Shown piece by piece: positions 26,370 through 35,886 of a stretch of DNA of 59,199 bases; position 1 is the stretch's first letter, and each line of letters opens with the position of its first letter. The stretch is from Acidobacteriota bacterium (GTDB taxonomy: Bacteria; Acidobacteriota; Blastocatellia; Pyrinomonadales; Pyrinomonadaceae): contig JAOAPX010000114.1 of NCBI GenBank assembly GCA_025463125.1, forward strand, positions 1 through 59,199, given 5' to 3'. The position numbers and the translations under genes were made by a program. A model generated the notes under the pieces. The model was not told where the DNA came from, searched no databases, and saw nothing but the letters and a program-made list of their open reading frames with translations.

Positions 26370-28334
26370 ATGGCATCGAACGGATTAAAAATAGCGATTG
26401 TCGGCGGCGGTCTTGCCGGTCTGGCGGCGGCTTTGAAGGTAGCCGAAGCCGGGCACGAAGTTGATTTGATCTCGGTTGTCCCGGTCAAGCGCTCGCACTC
26501 GGTTTGCGCGCAGGGCGGAATTAACGGAGCGGTCAACACCAAAGGCGAAGGCGATTCGCCCTGGAAGCATTTTGACGACACGGTTTACGGCGGCGACTTT
26601 CTGGCTAACCAGCCGCCGGTACAGAAAATGTGCGAGATGGCGCCGCAAATTATTTATTTGTTCGACCGGATGGGCGTCCCGTTTTCGCGCACGCGCGAAG
26701 GATTGCTGGATTTTCGGCGTTTCGGCGGAACTTTGCATCACCGCACGGCGTTTGCCGGGGCTTCGACCGGGCAACAGCTTTTATACGCTCTCGACGAGCA
26801 GGTTCGCCGCTTCGAAACCGAAGGAAAAGTTAATAAATACGAAGGCTGGGAAATGCTTTCGCTCGTTTTGGACGATCATCAGGTTTGCCGCGGTCTGGTC
26901 GCAATGAATTTGCAAACGCTCGAATTAAAAGCCTTTTACGCCGACGCCGTGATTATGGCGACCGGCGGACCGGGAATGATTTTCGGTAAATCGACCAACT
27001 CGATGACCTGCACGGGCAGCGCCGTTTCCGCGGCTTACCAGCAGGGCGCGAAATACGCGAACGGCGAATTCATACAGGTTCACCCGACTTCGATTCCCGG
27101 CGAAGACAAACTTCGATTGATGAGCGAATCGGCGCGCGGCGAAGGCGGGCGCGTCTGGGTTCCGCGCAATCCCGGCGACAATCGAAATCCGAAAGACATC
27201 CCGGAAACGGAACGCCGTTATTTCCTTGAAGAAAAATATCCGGCTTACGGAAATCTTGTGCCGCGCGATATCGCGACCAGGGAAATCTTCCAGGTTTGTC
27301 TCGAAGGCAGCGGCGTCGGCGGCGAAAACCAGGTTTATCTCGATTTGACTCACATCGACGCGGGAACTTTAACGAGAAAATTAGGCGCGATTCTGGAAAT
27401 TTACGAAATGTTCGTCGGCGACGATCCTCGTCACGTGCCGATGCGGATTTTTCCGGGCGTTCATTATTCGATGGGCGGACTCTGGGTCGATTTCGAGCAG
27501 AGAACTAACATTCCAGGTCTTTTCGCCGCCGGAGAATGCGATTATTCGATTCACGGCGCAAATCGTCTCGGCGCGAATTCTCTGGTTTCATGCGTTTACG
27601 GCGGTTTCGTCGCCGCGCCTTCGGCAATCGAGTACGCGAAAAACGTCGAGCGAAAAAATACCGAGACAAACGGCATTCACGCCGCGGAGCTCCGTCGTCA
27701 ACAGGAAATTAACAGCCAGATCATCAAAAACGAAGGCTCGGAAAATCAGTATAAAATCCACGATGAAATGGGCAAATGGATGACCGACAATGTGACGGTC
27801 GTGCGTTATAACGATCGTTTGAAAGCGACCGACGAAAAGCTCGTTGAATTGCAGGATCGCTTCAAGCGCATCTCGATCAACGATTCGAATTTATGGGCGA
27901 CGCAGGCGCTGCCGCACGCGCGGCAATTGTGGAATATGCTGCAGCTTGCGCGCGTCATCACGCTCGGCGCTCTTAATCGCGACGAATCGCGCGGCGCGCA
28001 TTACAAACCCGACTTCCCGGATCGCAACGACGAGGATTTCCTGAAAACGACGATCGCCGAATGGTCGGCTGAAGCGCCGGTTTTAAGTTATGAAGCCGTT
28101 GAGGTCGGATTGATCGAACCGCGCAAGCGCGATTATACGAAAGGCAAAGCGAAAGCCGCCGTGACAAATGATTCGACGGCGGAAAAAGGCGGCGCGGCGC
28201 AAATTCAGCAGCCGGGAAGCGAGCTGAAACCGCAGGGACGCGAAGAAACCTGGGTCAAAGAAGGCAGAAAAATTCAGGAAGGCGAATCGTTTAAGGAATT
28301 AAACGATAAGGAGCGCGAGCGCGGAGAGCAATAA
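26370..28334 (+). CDS. sdhA: Succinate dehydrogenase flavoprotein subunit
   Basis: 654 residues. N-terminal FAD-binding GGGLAGLAAAL (12-22), covalent-FAD His43 in KRSHSVCAQGG, then GINGAVNTKGEGDSP. The active-site region HPTSIPGEDKLRLMSESARGEGG and the capping-domain HYSMGGLWVD are intact, as is GECDYSIHGANRLGANSL. Oxidises succinate to fumarate in the TCA cycle at the membrane. The last ~60 residues are a low-complexity charged tail (GKAKAAVTND and onward) not found in most SdhA. Operon with sdhC and sdhB. Confidence 0.95.
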   Translation: MASNGLKIAIVGGGLAGLAAALKVAEAGHEVDLISVVPVKRSHSVCAQGGINGAVNTKGEGDSPWKHFDDTVYGGDFLANQPPVQKMCEMAPQIIYLFDRMGVPFSRTREGLLDFRRFGGTLHHRTAFAGASTGQQLLYALDEQVRRFETEGKVNKYEGWEMLSLVLDDHQVCRGLVAMNLQTLELKAFYADAVIMATGGPGMIFGKSTNSMTCTGSAVSAAYQQGAKYANGEFIQVHPTSIPGEDKLRLMSESARGEGGRVWVPRNPGDNRNPKDIPETERRYFLEEKYPAYGNLVPRDIATREIFQVCLEGSGVGGENQVYLDLTHIDAGTLTRKLGAILEIYEMFVGDDPRHVPMRIFPGVHYSMGGLWVDFEQRTNIPGLFAAGECDYSIHGANRLGANSLVSCVYGGFVAAPSAIEYAKNVERKNTETNGIHAAELRRQQEINSQIIKNEGSENQYKIHDEMGKWMTDNVTVVRYNDRLKATDEKLVELQDRFKRISINDSNLWATQALPHARQLWNMLQLARVITLGALNRDESRGAHYKPDFPDRNDEDFLKTTIAEWSAEAPVLSYEAVEVGLIEPRKRDYTKGKAKAAVTNDSTAEKGGAAQIQQPGSELKPQGREETWVKEGRKIQEGESFKELNDKERERGEQ

Positions 28335-28385
28335 TTTTCCGGGTTTTCAAACGGAAAATTATTGCTCGACACCGAAAGAAAATTT

Positions 28386-29189
28386 ATGAGCAACAGCAAC
28401 GAGTTCAAAGAGAAAAAACGGTTGACGAATCCGCCGCAGACGGTGGATATAAAAATTCAGCGCCGCGATAAACTGGGCGAAAACGCTTACTGGGAAACTT
28501 TTACGATTCCGTACCGGCGAAATCTGAACGTAATCTCCGTTTTGATGGACATCCGCAAAACTCCCGTCACAAAAGAAGGCAAGCAAACGACGCCGCCGGT
28601 TTGGGATATGAGTTGTCTCGAACAGGTTTGCGGCATCTGCACGATGGTCATCAACGGGCGCGTGCGCCAGTCTTGTTCGGCATTGATCGACGATCTGCTC
28701 GTTTCCGACGGCGGAAACACTATAACGCTCGAGCCGATGAGCAAATTTCCGAACGTGCGCGACCTGAAGGTTGATCGCACGCGTATGTTCGAACATTTGA
28801 AACAGGTCAACGCCTGGATCGAGCTCGACGGAACGCACGATCTCGGACCGGGACCGACGATGTCGCAGGAAACCGCGCAGGAACGCTATGCCTATTCGCG
28901 CTGCATGACGTGCGGCTGCTGTCTCGAAGCCTGCCCGCAGTATCATGACGATAATTACATCGGACCGCAGGCGATCGCGCAGGCGCGTTATCAAAATATG
29001 CATCCGACCGGCAAAATCACGATTGACGAGCGGCTCGAAGGTCTAACTCAGGAAGACGGCATCACCAATTGCGGCAACGCGCAAAACTGCATACAGGTTT
29101 GCCCGATGGGAATTCCCCTGACGCGCGCGATCTACGAAACAAACCGCGACATTACGGTGAACGCTCTGTTCGGCTGGCTTAGAAAATAA
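28386..29189 (+). CDS. sdhB: Succinate dehydrogenase iron-sulfur subunit
   Basis: About 267 residues from the ATG at 28386. Binds three clusters: [2Fe-2S] through CLEQVCGICTMVINGRVRQSC-like cysteines (starting near residue 77), [4Fe-4S] and [3Fe-4S] through CMTCGCCLEACPQY and CGNAQNCIQVCPMG. Passes electrons from FAD in SdhA to quinone in SdhC. TNPPQTVDIKIQRRDK at the N-terminus is typical. Last gene of the sdhCAB operon, ended by a hairpin terminator. Confidence 0.95.
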   Translation: MSNSNEFKEKKRLTNPPQTVDIKIQRRDKLGENAYWETFTIPYRRNLNVISVLMDIRKTPVTKEGKQTTPPVWDMSCLEQVCGICTMVINGRVRQSCSALIDDLLVSDGGNTITLEPMSKFPNVRDLKVDRTRMFEHLKQVNAWIELDGTHDLGPGPTMSQETAQERYAYSRCMTCGCCLEACPQYHDDNYIGPQAIAQARYQNMHPTGKITIDERLEGLTQEDGITNCGNAQNCIQVCPMGIPLTRAIYETNRDITVNALFGWLRK

Positions 29190-29207
29190 TTCACAATCAA
29201 ACAAAAT

Positions 29208-29247
29208 AAAAAAGGCAAAAGCTTAAAAAACGGCTTTAGCCTTTTTT
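29208..29247. terminator. Terminator after sdhB, bidirectional
   Basis: 15-nt arms (29208-29222 with 29233-29247) with a single A-A mismatch, ending in T6 and a T-rich tail; it also stands downstream of the opposing GGDEF-EAL gene. Confidence 0.85.
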
Positions 29248-29316
29248 ATTTTTCTGCTAATCTTTTTCAGCCTAAAATTCGCTGACGTTATTTCTGATTT
29301 TTTAATTTGCAATAAA

Positions 29317-31497
29317 TCATTGAATCGTCGGAACAACGGGAACGTCGCCGAAATGAATTTGAGGAATATTTGCAATGCCGTTTTTGCTCAGAAAACCCGC
29401 CATTTCTTCAAAAGCCATCGGCTTGGCGAAAAGAAATCCCTGCGCGCCTTCGCAATTGAGTTTTTTCAATTGTTCGAGTTGAATCTCGGTTTCGACGCCT
29501 TCGGCGACGACGCGCAATCCGAGACTGTGCGCAAGCATCAGGATCGTTTGGATTATCTTCGTATTGCCTCCGTTTTGTTCGATCAAGCTGATTAGCGATC
29601 GATCGATTTTCAGAGTTGAAATCGGCACTTGCAGCAAACGGCTTAAATTCGAATAACCGGTGCCGAAATCGTCGATATTTATTTCGATTCCGAGATCGCG
29701 CAACTGATTCAGCATATGAACCGCCGTTTCTTTATGCTCGAAAAAAACCGATTCGGTGATTTCGAGTTTCAGCTTTACCGCGGGAAAACCCGTTTCTTCG
29801 AGAATTCTTTTAATGCGCTTGACGAGCATCGGTTGGGCAAATTGTTTGCACGATAAATTGACGCTTAATAAAAACGGGAAATCATTTTGGAATTCTTTCG
29901 CCATCGCAATCATCTCGCGACAGGCTTTGCGCAGTATTTGCTCGCCGAGAGCGTCTATCAAGCCGATTTCTTCAGCCAAAGCGATAAATTTCGCGGGCGG
30001 AATGTCGCCCAGCATCGGGTGAGCCCAGCGCGCCAAAGCTTCGAAGCCTTCGATCTTGCCGCTGATGAGCGAATAAATCGGCTGGTAAAAAACGACGAAT
30101 TCGTCTTTTTCGACCGAGCGGCGCAAATCGTTTTCGAGCTGCAAAGTTTCTTTGGCGACTTCGTGCATATTCTCGTCGAAAACTTCGTGACAGGCTTTTC
30201 CGGCGCGTTTCGCCTGGTACATCGCCGTGTCCGCATCGCGCATTAAATCTTCCGTGGTCGTGTGTTTGTCCGAAGCGTTCAAAATGCCGATGCTCGCCGA
30301 ACTGTAAATTTCGTTTCCTTTTAACTTGAACGGCGAATTAAACGTATCGCGGATTCGCTCGGCAATTCCGATAACTTCCTTATCTTCATGAAAACCTTCG
30401 ACCATAATCGTGAATTCGTCGCCGCCGAGACGCGCGATCGTATCCGTCGGGCGAACGCACTGGCGCAGACGCTCGGAAATCGCGATTAAAAGCTCATCGC
30501 CGACCAGATGACCGAGACTGTCGTTAACGAACTTGAACCGGTCGAGATCGATAAACAGGATGCTTATCCGGTTAAGCGGATTTTTCCTTTTCTTTTCCAA
30601 AGCTTTTTCAATCCGCGTCATCAGAAACTTCCGGTTCGGCAATCCGGTCAGCGCGTCATGCGTCGCGTCGTATTGCAGTTTTTCCTCGACGAGTTTTTTC
30701 CCGGTAATGTCCTGAATTTGAAAAATCAAATTCGGATTCTCCGATTTAATGCTGCTTGCCGCCGAAAGGCTCCAGCAAGCCCAGACAATTCTGCCGCTTT
30801 TATGCTGGTATCTTTGTTCGAGCCGGCAGGTTGAGATTTTACCGGTTAAAAGTTCGTTGATTTTTATAAGCGTGCTGCCGAGGTCTTCGGGCAAAAGCAT
30901 CGATTGAAAATCTGCGGCGAGAAATTCTTCTTCTTTGTAGCCGAGAATCTGGCGCAAAGCGTGATTTACTTTCAGCCATTTTCCGTCGGGTGAAACCAGC
31001 GCGATGCCGATCGGCGCATAGTTAAACGCGCTGCGAAAACGCTCTTCGGATTCGCGCAGAGCTATCGACTGCTTTTCCAAAACTTTCGCGTGATGCTCGG
31101 CCTGCTCCGCCTGCTTAACGGACATCGCAAAATTTTCCAGGTACATCCGGTAAGTTAAGTAAACGATAAAGATGATCGGAACCGCCGCCACGATAAGGGC
31201 AAAGCCGATAACATTAAACAGTTTTATCAAAACGCCGGAAAGCAAAACAGCCGTTTCGCCGCCGAAAAGAAGAATCGCCGGAAAGATAAATATATCCGAT
31301 ACGGTGATACTGGATTTTAAGCGCGAAATCGGCAGCAAAATTCGCGAGCTTAAACCAATCGCAGCAGCCGCGAAAAATAAAAACTCGATGCTTATCGCCG
31401 CAATCGGCAGAATTTTATAAAAAGCTATCGCCAGACACGCGAATCCTGCGGCGATTACGGTCTTTATAGAGAGGTTGGTAAGGTTCTGAGTTTTCAT
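29317..31497 (-). CDS. Membrane PAS-GGDEF-EAL cyclic-di-GMP protein
   Basis: 726 residues from ATG 31497, chosen because GGAGG lies 4 bp upstream; the longer form from 31527 lacks a site. Four or five hydrophobic segments occupy residues 1-120 and a coiled segment ~125-150. A PAS domain covers ~150-265 (RFRSAFNYAPIGIALVSPDG). GGDEF, with RLGGDEFTIMVEG, is intact at ~280-440. EAL follows, ~455-700, with FEALARW, the metal-site residues in KLEITESV, DDFGTGYSNLSRL and AEGVETE all present. Either activity is possible from sequence; many such tandem proteins act mainly as phosphodiesterases. Alone on the minus strand. Confidence 0.93.
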   Translation of the reverse strand: MKTQNLTNLSIKTVIAAGFACLAIAFYKILPIAAISIEFLFFAAAAIGLSSRILLPISRLKSSITVSDIFIFPAILLFGGETAVLLSGVLIKLFNVIGFALIVAAVPIIFIVYLTYRMYLENFAMSVKQAEQAEHHAKVLEKQSIALRESEERFRSAFNYAPIGIALVSPDGKWLKVNHALRQILGYKEEEFLAADFQSMLLPEDLGSTLIKINELLTGKISTCRLEQRYQHKSGRIVWACWSLSAASSIKSENPNLIFQIQDITGKKLVEEKLQYDATHDALTGLPNRKFLMTRIEKALEKKRKNPLNRISILFIDLDRFKFVNDSLGHLVGDELLIAISERLRQCVRPTDTIARLGGDEFTIMVEGFHEDKEVIGIAERIRDTFNSPFKLKGNEIYSSASIGILNASDKHTTTEDLMRDADTAMYQAKRAGKACHEVFDENMHEVAKETLQLENDLRRSVEKDEFVVFYQPIYSLISGKIEGFEALARWAHPMLGDIPPAKFIALAEEIGLIDALGEQILRKACREMIAMAKEFQNDFPFLLSVNLSCKQFAQPMLVKRIKRILEETGFPAVKLKLEITESVFFEHKETAVHMLNQLRDLGIEINIDDFGTGYSNLSRLLQVPISTLKIDRSLISLIEQNGGNTKIIQTILMLAHSLGLRVVAEGVETEIQLEQLKKLNCEGAQGFLFAKPMAFEEMAGFLSKNGIANIPQIHFGDVPVVPTIQ

Positions 31498-32031
31498 TTT
31501 ACCTCCGATGATGGAGTGAAAGAACAAAGAAAATATAGAGCAATATAGAGAAATATAGAGAAATACTTGCGTCAGGCAAGCTTAAAATATTTTTGAGTGT
31601 AATTTAACAAATGCCGTGCAAATGTGAATGCCTGTGAGAGTTCTTTTACTAAATGCATTATCAATGAAAACAACGTTTTTGTCTATGGTTTTTCATTGTT
31701 AATCAATGTGACCGCAAAGATTTTTGTTTCAGCCGTATCCCTGAAATAAACTGAAGAAATCTCCTGAATTAAAGACAAAAGGACACAAGTTCCCGTCTTC
31801 ACTCAGGCAATGCTTATGCCAATAGCTAATTGTTGTAATGACTGCTGCTAGCGCGAGAACGGATTTATAGCGGCGGCAAATTAAATGAGATTGACAGAAG
31901 CGTGCGGTCAGGTTGAACGATCGGTGAATAAAAAACTGGAAAACGGGAAAACGAAAAAAGGGAAAGCTCTTAAACTTTCCCTTTACTTAACATAGATACG
32001 CAGAAGCCTAATTTATCTTGCCATTAAACTT
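31498..32031. other. 534-bp spacer with short repeats
   Basis: No gene is supported. It holds three tandem 10-bp units of the form (A/C)AATATAGAG at 31531-31560, a loose inverted repeat CAATGAAAA/TTTTCATTG at 31662-31670 and 31690-31698, and the mdh terminator near its end. Confidence 0.7.
31957..31984 (-). terminator. Terminator downstream of mdh
   Basis: AAAGGGAAAG (31957-31966) pairs with CTTTCCCTTT (31975-31984) across an 8-nt loop; read on the minus strand it continues into a T6 run. Confidence 0.85.
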
Positions 32032-33283
<1,252 letters not shown>

Positions 33284-33895
33284 TTAATAATCCATAACCG
33301 GTAAAACCACGGTTTTTTTTAATTCGATCTCAAATTCTTCATCGGTTTTTATCCGAACGTTTTTGCCTTTTCGCAAAAGCGCGATGCCTGTTCCAGCGCC
33401 TGCGCCGAGTCCCGCTCCGATCAGCGCGCCGTTTTCCGTTTTGGAAACGCCGCCGAAAATCGCTCCGAGCGCCGCGCCGCCGGCAATCGTCAAAACATTG
33501 CTTTTTTGCGCCGAATCGGCTTTTATTTCATCAACCAGAGCGCCTTCTATATTGCGTTTTGTTCCGTCGGCGAAGCGCATATTTTCAAAGACGACTTCTA
33601 TTTTTCCGCTTTGTCCGCCGACCGACGAAGGAGAAACCTTTACGACCCGACCTTCGACGATCGTGCCGACCGGCAAAACAATCGTTTCACGGACGATTAC
33701 GGGCTTGGAAATCTTTGTAATAAAAGTATCGTTTACGCTGGAAACTTTCGAATTAATTTCGGTTTCCATTCTCAGGCTGATCTTTGTGCCCGACTGAAGC
33801 TCATAAATAGACCCTTGAGCCCGGATCGATGAAAAACTTGCAAAGAACAATAAAATTAGTGCGAAGATGTTGGTCTTTTTTAGCCAAAAGTTCAT
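33284..33895 (-). CDS. Secreted protein of unknown function with glycine-rich segment
   Basis: 203 residues. A Sec signal ends near ASFSSIRAQG (~residue 27). Residues ~30-120 are beta-rich: LQSGTKISLRMETEINSKVSS, VIVRETIVLPVGTIVEGRVVKV. This resembles the barrel found in some pilus, conjugation and TonB-linked periplasmic proteins, but no family is certain. Residues ~135-170 are Gly/Ala-rich (GGAALGAIFGG, GALIGAGLGAGAGTGIA), like glycine-zipper membrane segments. The gene stands alone, so context gives no function. Confidence 0.7.
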   Translation of the reverse strand: MNFWLKKTNIFALILLFFASFSSIRAQGSIYELQSGTKISLRMETEINSKVSSVNDTFITKISKPVIVRETIVLPVGTIVEGRVVKVSPSSVGGQSGKIEVVFENMRFADGTKRNIEGALVDEIKADSAQKSNVLTIAGGAALGAIFGGVSKTENGALIGAGLGAGAGTGIALLRKGKNVRIKTDEEFEIELKKTVVLPVMDY

Positions 33896-34198
33896 ATGAC
33901 CTCCAACTTCGCGGATTCAAATGACATCCGCGAAGTTATTAGCAACGACCGTGCCAGTAATTGCGTGCTGCGTAAAAGTGTTGAAAATACATTAGTTTCT
34001 GGCATTTTACACGCGGAGGTCAAAAGTTGTCTATAAAATTTTTGACAATATCGGTTACCCTTTGCACGAAATAGGTTAGTAAAGTGAAAAAGCGAAAAGC
34101 GAATAACGAAAAATCGCAGAAATAAAATTTCCTTTAACCGTCGCTATTCGCTTTTCACATTTTTGTTTTATTTTTCCTTTTCTCTTTTCCTCTTCTCT
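33896..34198. other. 303-bp spacer
   Basis: Holds an 11-bp inverted repeat AAAAGCGAATA (34095-34105) with TATTCGCTTTT (34145-34155) that may end the minus-strand gene beginning at 34783, and a pyrimidine-rich tract of about 40 bases at 34163-34203. No gene seen. Confidence 0.6.
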
Positions 34199-34783
34199 TT
34201 ATTGAAGAATCGGGTGCCCGCCGCCCTGGCTGTGATCCGCGGTTTGGTTAAACAGCCGTCGATCGTTGTGGTAAAGAACCAAATGCTCGCCTTCGTATCG
34301 CACGACATCGGAAACGCGTTCGTAGTGTTTCGTGTGTTCGGCGATTATAAAAGCGTTCGGATTAAAAGCCACGACCATTCCAGCCGCGTAAATATAGCCG
34401 CCCTGGTCGAAAATGCTCCCGGCGTATTGCGCCGCGCCGATGGCTATGTCCGGCGAATACTGACCGCTGCTGTCCTTCAAACGGTCGGCTTTAGCGATAA
34501 AAATCGTGTAATCGGAATAATTCAAACGCCTGCTGTAATTGTTTTTACGAGAAAGCGCGAAAAGATTTGCCAGCCCGTCGTCGATCGCCTTGAGCATTCG
34601 CGCGTTCGGACGATTAACGGCGTAAACGCGCGCGCCTCTCGGAGTTGTCAGCGAAACGGTAAATCTGTCGTTTGTGATTTTTTGAGCTTCGTTAATAACC
34701 GTGCGATCTTGTCCTTTGACGCTTTGCGCAAAACCGGCGGCGAAAACAAAAGCGATTAATAATAGATTTCTTGCTGTTTTCAT
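34199..34783 (-). CDS. Secreted protein of unknown function
   Basis: 194 residues with a clear Sec signal (MKTARNLLLIAFVFAAGFAQ; cleavage near VKGQ). The mature part has no family I recognise. Seen: RFTVSLTTPRGARVYAVNRP, SRRLNYSDYTIFIAKADRLKDS, and a His-rich C-terminal part (AEHTKHYERVSDVVRYEGEH, then HNDRRLFNQTADHSQGGGHP). The arrangement of histidines could bind a metal, but no HEXXH motif is present. Stands alone on the minus strand. Confidence 0.65.
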   Translation of the reverse strand: MKTARNLLLIAFVFAAGFAQSVKGQDRTVINEAQKITNDRFTVSLTTPRGARVYAVNRPNARMLKAIDDGLANLFALSRKNNYSRRLNYSDYTIFIAKADRLKDSSGQYSPDIAIGAAQYAGSIFDQGGYIYAAGMVVAFNPNAFIIAEHTKHYERVSDVVRYEGEHLVLYHNDRRLFNQTADHSQGGGHPILQ

Positions 34784-35109
34784 AATAAATACACCGTTTT
34801 ACAGAAACGGCAAGTGTCGTGCCACAATTATAAAATAATTAAATCGGCGAAACCGAAATCAGTTTTCCCCGATTTCGTCGCTTTATGCACGAAAATGAAT
34901 TACTTTTTCAACTTTTATTTTCAACTTATTTATACGGCAAAATTCCGTTTTATCGGCTTTTGTAAAATTACTTCTGGTAAAGGATTCATTGGGCGTTTTT
35001 GAGATTGCTAAAACGCCATGTTCGATATTCTTGCTCGTTATTTAAGGAAATTCTTTTGCTATTTTTGGATTGGAACAATTCAAAATTCAGAGGTGAATAT
35101 TTAAGAATA
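34784..35109. other. 326-bp AT-rich spacer at the end of the PKS region
   Basis: AT-rich with no supported gene. An 8-bp inverted repeat GGCGTTTT/AAAACGCC (34992-34999 with 35010-35017) is the only structure seen; it lacks a T-tract for minus-strand termination. Confidence 0.6.
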
Positions 35110-35856
35110 TTATTTAATAAGTCGTTGAATCGGTAAAATGCACAAAATGAGAAGCTGTAAAATCTTATATAAAACTCTTTTCGTATAACCGGTTGTATTG
35201 CTAAAAAAAGGAAAACGCTCATAAAGTATTTGCAAGACGGAAGAAGCTAATACATATGCGCAGATCTGATTTTGTTGATTTATATATTCCGGACGCATTA
35301 CGTCCGCGATTAATACCACCCGCCTTTCTTTACTGTGGTTCCAGGCGGTATGCGTATGGGCATCACAAAAAGGAAGGACTTTCCCCTCTTCCCAGGCGCG
35401 AATCTCGCTGCCCACCTGAAAACCGCAATCGGGCAAACCGGTCGGAATTGATAATCCTATATGACAGCGGTAAATAGCATCCGTGTCTCCATGATGCGGA
35501 TTAATGTTTGCTCCGGCTTCGAGGACGCTTAGAGAAAAAGAAGTCAGACCCGGAATAGACTTTAAAATACGAACAGTTTCGGGACATTTCCGGCAGTTTG
35601 CGTGCATCGTAAATTTCCAGAAATATAGTCCCATCGTCTTCCATTGACGCGGCGGAAATGACATGGACTGATTGATAAAATACGGCTTTAAACGCTCTGG
35701 GTTGCTTTCAATCAGAGTTACCAGTTCGTCTCGAAAAATCTCCCAATTATCTTCCAGCACCTTAATCCACGGAAGGTCTTCCCGCTCGTAGAAAAACGGC
35801 TGGTTTCCGGGGTAACGCCCCCCGAATTCGTTATACCAAGGTTTCGGCTCAGACAT
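35110..35856 (-). CDS. Aspartyl/asparaginyl beta-hydroxylase-type dioxygenase
   Basis: 248 residues. Fe(II)/2-oxoglutarate-dependent oxygenases of this type have HX(D/E)...H and an Arg for 2OG: here GANINPHHGDTDAIYRCHIG (first His cluster and Arg) and CDAHTHTAWNHSKERRVVLI with distal His and Arg. About residue 205 onward is an unusual C-terminal stretch with two hydrophobic segments (ICAYVLASSVLQILY and LLILCILPIQRLI), possibly membrane-contacting. Its ATG lies 30 bp after the PKS stop, on the same strand, so it is likely co-transcribed and may hydroxylate the PKS product or its carrier-bound form (inference). No clear Shine-Dalgarno sequence. Confidence 0.88.
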   Translation of the reverse strand: MSEPKPWYNEFGGRYPGNQPFFYEREDLPWIKVLEDNWEIFRDELVTLIESNPERLKPYFINQSMSFPPRQWKTMGLYFWKFTMHANCRKCPETVRILKSIPGLTSFSLSVLEAGANINPHHGDTDAIYRCHIGLSIPTGLPDCGFQVGSEIRAWEEGKVLPFCDAHTHTAWNHSKERRVVLIADVMRPEYINQQNQICAYVLASSVLQILYERFPFFSNTTGYTKRVLYKILQLLILCILPIQRLIK

Positions 35857-35886
35857 GACGTGCGGAATAATTTGCGTTCTTAAGTA

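Noticed and set aside
34986-35222. 78-residue reading frame on the minus strand
   Set aside because: Overlaps the dioxygenase gene in another frame and consists of hydrophobic AT-driven residues; a shadow.
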